A stretch of 10,523 nucleotides of DNA from DASWUD01 sp036401755 (GTDB lineage: Bacteria > Pseudomonadota > Gammaproteobacteria > Thiohalomonadales > Thiohalomonadaceae), in NCBI GenBank assembly GCA_036401755.1, contig DASWUD010000123.1, forward strand, positions 1 through 10,523, written 5' to 3'. Of this stretch, positions 6,111 to 10,523 are shown in pieces; the stretch's first letter is position 1, and every line of letters starts with the position of its first letter. Made by a program: the position numbers and the translations under genes. A model generated the notes under the pieces. That model saw only the letters and a list, made by a program, of their open reading frames with translations, made no database searches and was not told where the DNA came from.

Positions 6111-6396
6111 GGCCAAAGGCAGGCTGTGCTAGCCAGCATAGTCCACACGGGGTAGCTCCTCCTCCCGTCCTGCCTGGTGGGGTTAGGGATTATGTGGCTA
6201 CGCAGGCGATCTGCTGCGTTGCGCGGTATTCTTGGCGCACTTCCTTGCAATCTTTGGTTGAGCAAAACGGCAATCCTGCCGTTTTGTCGCCCCCTCGCCT
6301 ATCTGCTTGATAGGTCTCGGGTGCTGCGCTCCGTGCGCCTTTATGCCCCTTGCGGGTATTGCATCTCATCCTGCTCGCTCACTATTCAGAGGTTCC
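6111..6396. other. Structured intergenic region between cls and rnd, no gene seen
   Basis: Both strands lack a convincing coding frame here; the short open frames have no plausible protein character or ribosome site. The stretch holds several inverted repeats: TGCGC/GCGCA around 6220-6240, the 10-bp hairpin at 6263-6286, CCTATC/GATAGG at 6298-6314, and a distant pair GGCGCAC (6234-6240) / GTGCGCC (6333-6339) that encloses the other two. The layout resembles non-coding repeat elements scattered in gammaproteobacterial genomes, but copy number cannot be judged from one window. Confidence 0.5.
6263..6286. terminator. Perfect hairpin, possible bidirectional terminator
   Basis: CAAAACGGCA and TGCCGTTTTG form a perfect 10-bp stem with a 4-base loop (ATCC). 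The TTTT lies inside the stem on each strand, as in many bidirectional terminators, but no further T run follows. On the minus strand it is about 110 bases past the rnd stop, the only terminator-like structure serving that gene. Confidence 0.5.
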
Positions 6397-7551
6397 TTAG
6401 GTGCGCGGGGCGACAGCCAGCTCTCCCTGCGCAACGGTGAGCACCGACTCACCGCGCAGGAAGGCAGCGAGTTGGTGCCCGGCGATGGCGGCTCGCCAGC
6501 CATGCAGCAGAGCGACTTCACCATCGCCCAATACCAACCGCTCCAGATCGCGACGGCTGGCGACGGCGCTTGGGGTGACCTGGGCCATCTCGCAACAGTG
6601 GCGCAGTAGTGCCATCAGTGCATCGACGACCGGCTCCTGAACACTCTGCAGGCGGGGGCCTTCCCTGAGCGAGGGCCACTGCTCGCGCGGTATCTGTTTT
6701 GCCTGGGCAATCAGCTTGAACCACTCTTCGCCGTAGCGCCGCTTGCTCCCCTCTTCGAGACCGCGCAGGCGATCCAGCTGGGCGGGTTCGAGCGGCATCA
6801 GCCGTGCCATATCGAGGAGTTGGTCATCGCCGACGATCCAGCGGCGCGGTTTGTCGAGTTGTTGTGCGCGCTCTTCGCGCCAGGCGGCAAGCTGCTGCAA
6901 AACGGCAAGCTGAACCCCCTTCAGACGGTTCGCCCCCTTGATGCGCTGCCACGCCAGCTCGGGGGGATTGGTGTAGAGCTGGGGATCGGTGAGCGCAATG
7001 AAATCCTCCTCCAGCCACCCCAGCCGACCCAGTGCTTCAAGACGCTGCTGCTGTCGCAGGTAGACTTCGCGCAGGTGGCGCACATCGTCGGCGGCGTAGC
7101 CTATCTGGCCGGCATCAAGCGGGCGCTGGCACCAGTCGGTGCGGGTGTGGCCCTTGTCGAGAGAGATCCCCAACTCCTCCTGCACCAGCGCGGCATAGCC
7201 GATCTGATCGCCTTGGCCAAGCAAGGTGGCGGCGATTTGCGTATCGAAGATCGGTTGGGGGAGGGCGCCGCGCAGTTCGTGAAAGATCTCCAGATCTTGA
7301 CGCGCGGCGTGCAACACCTTGGTGATGGTTGGCTCGTAGAGCAGGTCGAGCAGTGGTCCGAGGTTACCGAGGGCGATGGGGTCGATGCAGGCTACCACCT
7401 CGGGGTTGGCCACCTGGATGAGGCAGAGACGTGGGCGGTAGGTCTTTTCGCGAATGAATTCGGTGTCGAGGGTGAGCCATGGATGGCGGCGCAGTACTAC
7501 GCAGAGCTGCTCCAATCCGGCGGCGCTATCTATATAGAGATCTTGGGTCAT
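6397..7551 (-). CDS. rnd: Ribonuclease D
   Basis: This 3'-to-5' exoribonuclease of the DEDDy class trims tRNA and other small RNA precursors in the cytoplasm. With the start at 7551 it is 384 aa, close to the roughly 375 aa of E. coli RNase D. The exonuclease motifs are LDTEF (Asp29, Glu31), HAARQDLEIF (Asp86) and GYAADD (Tyr152 with Asp156). An HRDC-like RNA-binding region follows at about residues 210-295, then a second, more divergent helical domain. The open frame extends 40 codons further upstream to 7671, but that extension is poorly protein-like, would run across the divergent gene's control region, and MTQDLYIDS is a typical family N-terminus. GGAA lies about seven bases before the chosen ATG. 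A TATACT -10 candidate lies just upstream. Confidence 0.95.
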   Translation of the reverse strand: MTQDLYIDSAAGLEQLCVVLRRHPWLTLDTEFIREKTYRPRLCLIQVANPEVVACIDPIALGNLGPLLDLLYEPTITKVLHAARQDLEIFHELRGALPQPIFDTQIAATLLGQGDQIGYAALVQEELGISLDKGHTRTDWCQRPLDAGQIGYAADDVRHLREVYLRQQQRLEALGRLGWLEEDFIALTDPQLYTNPPELAWQRIKGANRLKGVQLAVLQQLAAWREERAQQLDKPRRWIVGDDQLLDMARLMPLEPAQLDRLRGLEEGSKRRYGEEWFKLIAQAKQIPREQWPSLREGPRLQSVQEPVVDALMALLRHCCEMAQVTPSAVASRRDLERLVLGDGEVALLHGWRAAIAGHQLAAFLRGESVLTVAQGELAVAPRT

Positions 7552-7574
7552 GGGTCTGTTCCGCAATTTTCCGC

Positions 7575-7580
7575 AGTATA
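7575..7580 (-). promoter_or_regulatory. -10 candidate for rnd
   Basis: TATACT on the minus strand matches the sigma-70 -10 consensus at five of six positions and would start a transcript about 16 bases before the rnd ATG. No good -35 element lies 16-18 bases upstream, so this is tentative. Confidence 0.35.
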
Positions 7581-7597
7581 CCTGCCTTGCCGCTTCA

Positions 7598-7627
7598 TTG
7601 CTGGCCCGGTGCCAGTGACGGTATGAT
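7598..7627 (+). promoter_or_regulatory. Promoter candidate for the membrane protein-mpl-ubiX unit
   Basis: TTGCTG (7598-7603), an 18-base spacer and TATGAT (7622-7627) form a moderate sigma-70 promoter; the -10 matches at five of six positions and the -35 at three. A start site near 7634 would leave almost no leader for the upstream GTG at 7637 but a leader of about 65 bases for the GTG at 7700. Confidence 0.35.
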
Positions 7628-7699
7628 GCTGCGCTTGTGATGGCACTGCGGAAGATGTGGAATGGGCGCATCTCTTTTCACCGATGGGAGCCGCCGCTC

Positions 7700-8209
7700 G
7701 TGATATTCCTGTTACAGGCCTTTTGGCGGATTCTGCTACTGCGCGAACCGCCGCACACCATTCCCTTTTCGCACCTGTTGCTGGGGGGCGCGCTGCTGCT
7801 GCATCTACTGAGCGGCATGGCCTTTTTGGCGTTCGACCTGCCGTTTGATGAGGCGATACTCTCCGCCCTACTGAGCACCGTCCTGCTGGTGGCGGCCAGC
7901 TATCTGCTGTTGTCGCTGTTTGGGCTGGGGCGGCGCGTGGTGCAGAGTGTGACCGCCCTGGCGGGTTGTGAAGTGCTGATCAATCTCATCGGCCTGCCGG
8001 TTAACTTCTGGCTGGCCGCGGTGGAGAAGGCCAATGCTGCACTGCCGGCGCTGCTGATGCTGTTGCTGCTCGGCTGGGATGTGGCGCTCGTCGCCCACGT
8101 CTGGCGCCATGCACTGGGCATCTCGAAACTGCAGGGTTTTCTCTATGCCATTGCTTACGCGATCATTTCATTCACACTGGCCACACTGATTGGAGCCCCG
8201 GAGGGCTGA
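7700..8209 (+). CDS. Small polytopic inner-membrane protein of unknown function, upstream of mpl
   Basis: This is a hydrophobic protein of 169 aa with an amphipathic first 16 residues and about five membrane segments (roughly residues 22-45, 52-74, 84-106, 113-134 and 146-165). The shape, with a conserved-looking ILLLREPP near the N-terminus and a Gly/Arg-rich turn (FGLGRR) in the middle, is reminiscent of Yip1-like bacterial membrane proteins, but I cannot assign a function. The start is uncertain. GTG at 7700 has a good GGGAG nine bases upstream and fits the promoter candidate; GTG at 7637 or ATG at 7640 would add about 21 residues but lack a ribosome site. Its stop is one base before the mpl ATG, so the two are surely co-transcribed and perhaps translationally coupled. 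Confidence 0.8.
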   Translation: MIFLLQAFWRILLLREPPHTIPFSHLLLGGALLLHLLSGMAFLAFDLPFDEAILSALLSTVLLVAASYLLLSLFGLGRRVVQSVTALAGCEVLINLIGLPVNFWLAAVEKANAALPALLMLLLLGWDVALVAHVWRHALGISKLQGFLYAIAYAIISFTLATLIGAPEG

Positions 8210-8210
8210 T

Positions 8211-9581
8211 ATGCGCGTTCACATTCTCGGGATCTGCGGCACCTTCATGGGCGGTATCGCCCTGCTGGCCCGTTCGCTCGGCCATCAGGTGAGCGGCCAG
8301 GATGCCAACGTCTATCCCCCCATGAGCACCCAGCTGGAGGAGCAGGGGATTGCGCTGACCGAGGGGTACGACCCCGCCGGCATTCCCGCCGATGTGGAGA
8401 TGGTGGTAATCGGCAACGCCCTATCACGCGGCAACCCGGCGGTGGAGTATGTACTCAACCGCGGTATCCCCTACACCTCCGGTCCGCAGTGGCTGAGCCA
8501 GTATCTGCTGCAGGGGCGCTGGGTGCTGGCCGTGGCCGGCACCCACGGCAAGACCACCACCTCGTCGATGCTCGCCTGGGTGCTGGATTACGCCGGTCTC
8601 AACCCCGGTTTTCTCATCGGCGGGGTGGCCCACGACTTCGGTGTCTCGGCGCGCCTCACCGACACGCCCTTTTTTGTCGTGGAGGCCGATGAGTACGATA
8701 CTGCCTTCTTCGACAAGCGCTCCAAGTTCGTCCACTATCGGCCACGTACAGTGATCCTCAACAATCTCGAATATGACCACGCCGACATCTTCCCCGACGT
8801 GGCGGCCATCCAGCGCCAGTTCCACCATCTGGTGCGCACCGTGCCGGGCCAGGGGCTGATCCTGACGCCGCAGCACGATCGCTATCTCGATGAGGTGCTC
8901 GGCATGGGGTGTTGGACGCCGCTGGAAAAGTTCGACTGTAGTGACAACGGCGGCTGGGCCGCGCGCAATGTTGCCCCCGATGGTTCACAATTCGATGTGT
9001 GGTGGCGCGATGATTTTCTCGGCACGGTACACTGGGGGCTGTTGGGACACCACAATGTCAGCAATGCGCTGGCGGCGATCGGCGCGGCACGCCACACCGG
9101 TGTGCTGCCGCATGAGGCGATCAAGGCACTCAACAGTTTCTCCGGGGTGAAGCGCCGCCTCGAGGTGCGTGGTGAGGTCAATGGCATCACTGTCTATGAT
9201 GATTTTGCCCACCACCCCACGGCGATCGCCACTACCCTCGAAGGGCTGCGCAAGCGCGTCGGCAGTGCGCGCATCATCGCGATCCTCGAACCGCGCTCCA
9301 ACACCATGCGCATGGGCGTGCACCGCGAGGCGCTCGCCCCCTCGTTTGCCCTGGCCGATCAAGTACTGCTCTATGGACCCGCCGATCTCGGCTGGGATAT
9401 CGAGGTCGTGGCGCAGGCCAGTAGTGGCAAGGCGGTTGTTCATGGCGAGATCGCGTCTATAGTTAACGCGGTCGTAGCCATGGCGAAACCGGGCGATCAC
9501 CTGCTGGTGATGAGCAACGGCGGCTTCGGCGGCATCCACGAAAAGCTGCTACGCGCCCTGCGTGAGCGCACGGCCGCCTGA
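8211..9581 (+). CDS. mpl: UDP-N-acetylmuramate:L-alanyl-gamma-D-glutamyl-meso-diaminopimelate ligase
   Basis: This is the murein recycling ligase. It joins recovered tripeptide L-Ala-D-Glu-meso-DAP to UDP-MurNAc with ATP in the cytoplasm, bypassing MurC, MurD and MurE. It is 456 aa, matching E. coli Mpl at 457. The Mur ligase domains appear in order: an N-terminal Rossmann-like UDP-binding region beginning HILGICGTFMGG (4-15), the ATP P-loop GTHGKTTT (110-117), EADEYD (158-163) and NLEYDHADIF (185-194) of the central domain, HHNVSNALAA of the Mur family, and a C-terminal domain with YDDFAHHPTA. The start ATG at 8211 has GGAGG six bases upstream; a longer frame from TTG at 8190 overlaps the previous gene and is not needed. 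ubiX follows 15 bases downstream. Confidence 0.97.
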   Translation: MRVHILGICGTFMGGIALLARSLGHQVSGQDANVYPPMSTQLEEQGIALTEGYDPAGIPADVEMVVIGNALSRGNPAVEYVLNRGIPYTSGPQWLSQYLLQGRWVLAVAGTHGKTTTSSMLAWVLDYAGLNPGFLIGGVAHDFGVSARLTDTPFFVVEADEYDTAFFDKRSKFVHYRPRTVILNNLEYDHADIFPDVAAIQRQFHHLVRTVPGQGLILTPQHDRYLDEVLGMGCWTPLEKFDCSDNGGWAARNVAPDGSQFDVWWRDDFLGTVHWGLLGHHNVSNALAAIGAARHTGVLPHEAIKALNSFSGVKRRLEVRGEVNGITVYDDFAHHPTAIATTLEGLRKRVGSARIIAILEPRSNTMRMGVHREALAPSFALADQVLLYGPADLGWDIEVVAQASSGKAVVHGEIASIVNAVVAMAKPGDHLLVMSNGGFGGIHEKLLRALRERTAA

Positions 9582-9596
9582 TCCGGGAGAAGCCCC

Positions 9597-10211
9597 TTGA
9601 GTCGTGATGCCATAGCCCTGGCGATGACCGGCGCCTCCGGCGCCCCCTACGCCCTGCGACTGCTCGAGCTGCTGCTGCAATCGGGTCGACAGGTCTATCT
9701 AATGGTCTCTGCACCGGCACAGGTGGTACTCACCACCGAAACCGATCTGCACATTCCGGGACGCACTGACGAAATGGCAAGATTCTTTTCAGAACACTAC
9801 GGTGCAGCACCGGGACAGTTGCAGGTGTTTGGCCGCGATCAATGGATGGCGCCGGTGGCGAGCGGCTCCAACGCCCCGGCGGCGATGGTAGTCTGCCCCT
9901 GCTCCACCGGCACCCTGTCGGCCATTGCCACCGGCGCCAGCAACAACCTCATCGAGCGCGCTGCCGATGTGATGATCAAGGAACGGCGTCCGCTGATCCT
10001 GGTGCCGCGCGAAACCCCCTTTTCCCCCATCCATCTGGAGAACATGCTGACCCTGTCACGCATCGGTGTCACCATCCTGCCCGCCGCTCCCGGTTTCTAT
10101 CACAAGCCGCGGCGCATCGAGGATCTGATCGACTTCGTGGTGGCGCGCATTCTCGATCACCTGGCCGTTCCCCACCGGCTGGTGAGCCGTTGGGGCGACG
10201 TTCAAGAGTAA
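9597..10211 (+). CDS. ubiX: Flavin prenyltransferase UbiX
   Basis: UbiX makes prenylated FMN from FMN and dimethylallyl phosphate; this is the cofactor of the UbiD decarboxylase in ubiquinone synthesis. It is 204 aa, the usual size. Motifs are MTGASGAPYALRLLE (10-24) for the FMN phosphate, the Ser at 38 in VSAPA, VVCPCSTGTLSAIATG (98-113), PRETPFS (137-143) with catalytic Glu139, and the C-terminal APGFYHKP (164-171) with the conserved Tyr168. The start is TTG at 9597, chosen because GGGAGA lies six bases upstream and it gives a full N-terminus; no ATG or GTG start nearby retains the FMN site. The mpl-ubiX adjacency is also known from Pseudomonas. Confidence 0.97.
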   Translation: MSRDAIALAMTGASGAPYALRLLELLLQSGRQVYLMVSAPAQVVLTTETDLHIPGRTDEMARFFSEHYGAAPGQLQVFGRDQWMAPVASGSNAPAAMVVCPCSTGTLSAIATGASNNLIERAADVMIKERRPLILVPRETPFSPIHLENMLTLSRIGVTILPAAPGFYHKPRRIEDLIDFVVARILDHLAVPHRLVSRWGDVQE

Positions 10212-10225
10212 CGGGTCAGCTCCAT

Positions 10226-10523
10226 ATGACCAGGCTGCGTATTCCCCTTTTTCCACTGCACAGCGTTCTGTTTCCCGGCGGGCCGCTGGCACTGCGCATC
10301 TTTGAACCACGCTATCTCGACATGGTGAGCCGCTGCATGAGGGAGGAGTGTGCGTTCGGCATCAGTCTGATCCAGGAGGGTGATGAGGTGGGCGATGCGG
10401 CGCAGCCCTACGAGATCGGAACGCTGGCGCGCATCAGCTATTTCGAGCGCCGCCCCGATGGGCTGCTCGGGATCACCGTGCGCGGCGAACAGCGTTTTCG
10501 CATCATCGATACCGAGGTACAAG
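10226..10523 (+). CDS. Lon N-terminal (substrate-binding) domain protein, partial
   Basis: Ninety-nine residues are visible before the right edge. The opening RIPLFPLHSVLFPGG (residues 5-19) and RIFEPRYLDMV (24-34) are hallmarks of the Lon protease N-terminal or LON substrate-binding domain, as found alone in proteins of about 190-220 aa. Full-length Lon has the same domain, but its N-terminus usually differs and it would not normally sit in this operon, so the stand-alone form is more likely. The part with the AAA+ and protease domains, if any, would be outside the window. The ATG at 10226 follows ubiX by 14 bases with only a weak ribosome site, suggesting co-transcription. Confidence 0.9.
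   Translation, partial: MTRLRIPLFPLHSVLFPGGPLALRIFEPRYLDMVSRCMREECAFGISLIQEGDEVGDAAQPYEIGTLARISYFERRPDGLLGITVRGEQRFRIIDTEVQ

Noticed and set aside
6177..6440. Short plus-strand open frames in the cls-rnd gap
   Set aside because: They have Cys/Arg-rich random composition and no ribosome site, and they run into the rnd 3' end on the wrong strand.
6820..7626. 268-codon plus-strand frame opposite rnd
   Set aside because: It lies antisense to the conserved DEDD exonuclease motifs and lacks domain features; a GC-rich shadow.
7552..7671. Forty-codon N-terminal extension of rnd
   Set aside because: It lacks a ribosome site and family resemblance, covers the divergent promoter region, and the ATG at 7551 gives the expected length and N-terminus.
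8190..8210. Upstream TTG start for mpl
   Set aside because: The ATG at 8211 has an ideal GGAGG and gives the canonical N-terminus; the longer form overlaps the preceding gene.

Overview
The window is a GC-rich stretch of bacterial chromosome that looks gammaproteobacterial. The pairing of a membrane pyrophosphatase with a pyrophosphate-dependent phosphofructokinase, and an mpl-ubiX pair, fits a chemoautotrophic sulfur oxidiser or a methanotroph. That lineage guess is an inference from gene content. I see no tRNA, rRNA, CRISPR array, insertion sequence or phage gene.

Left block (1-3448, minus strand): a conserved small gene of unknown function (114 aa), then pfp (PPi-dependent 6-phosphofructokinase), then hppA (membrane H+-translocating pyrophosphatase, cut by the left edge after 565 residues). 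Together pfp and hppA form a pyrophosphate energy module. A clear intrinsic terminator lies between pfp and hppA, so hppA may be partly uncoupled. Both genes are preceded by the same two short motifs (TTTTTCAGGAA and CAAAGGGGAT).

Middle (3449-4929): an AT-rich divergent control region, then adk on the plus strand. This adenylate kinase is unusual. A complete zinc-type kinase of about 216 residues continues in frame into a tail of about 150 residues, ending in a histone H1/AlgP-like Lys-Ala-Pro repeat. An internal GGAG-N9-ATG could also produce the basic tail as a free 95-aa protein. A strong terminator follows. This fusion is the most interesting item in the window.

Converging from the right (4930-7551, minus strand): a ClsB-like cardiolipin synthase/phospholipase D protein, a 318-base non-coding gap full of hairpins that may be a genomic repeat element, and rnd (ribonuclease D).

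Right block (7700-10523, plus strand): a compact, operon-like run of a small polytopic membrane protein, mpl (murein peptide recycling ligase), ubiX (flavin prenyltransferase for ubiquinone synthesis) and the start of a Lon N-terminal-domain protein cut by the right edge. Spacings are 1, 15 and 14 bases. Apart from the adk tail, the small unknown gene upstream of pfp and the structured gap, this is ordinary housekeeping sequence.
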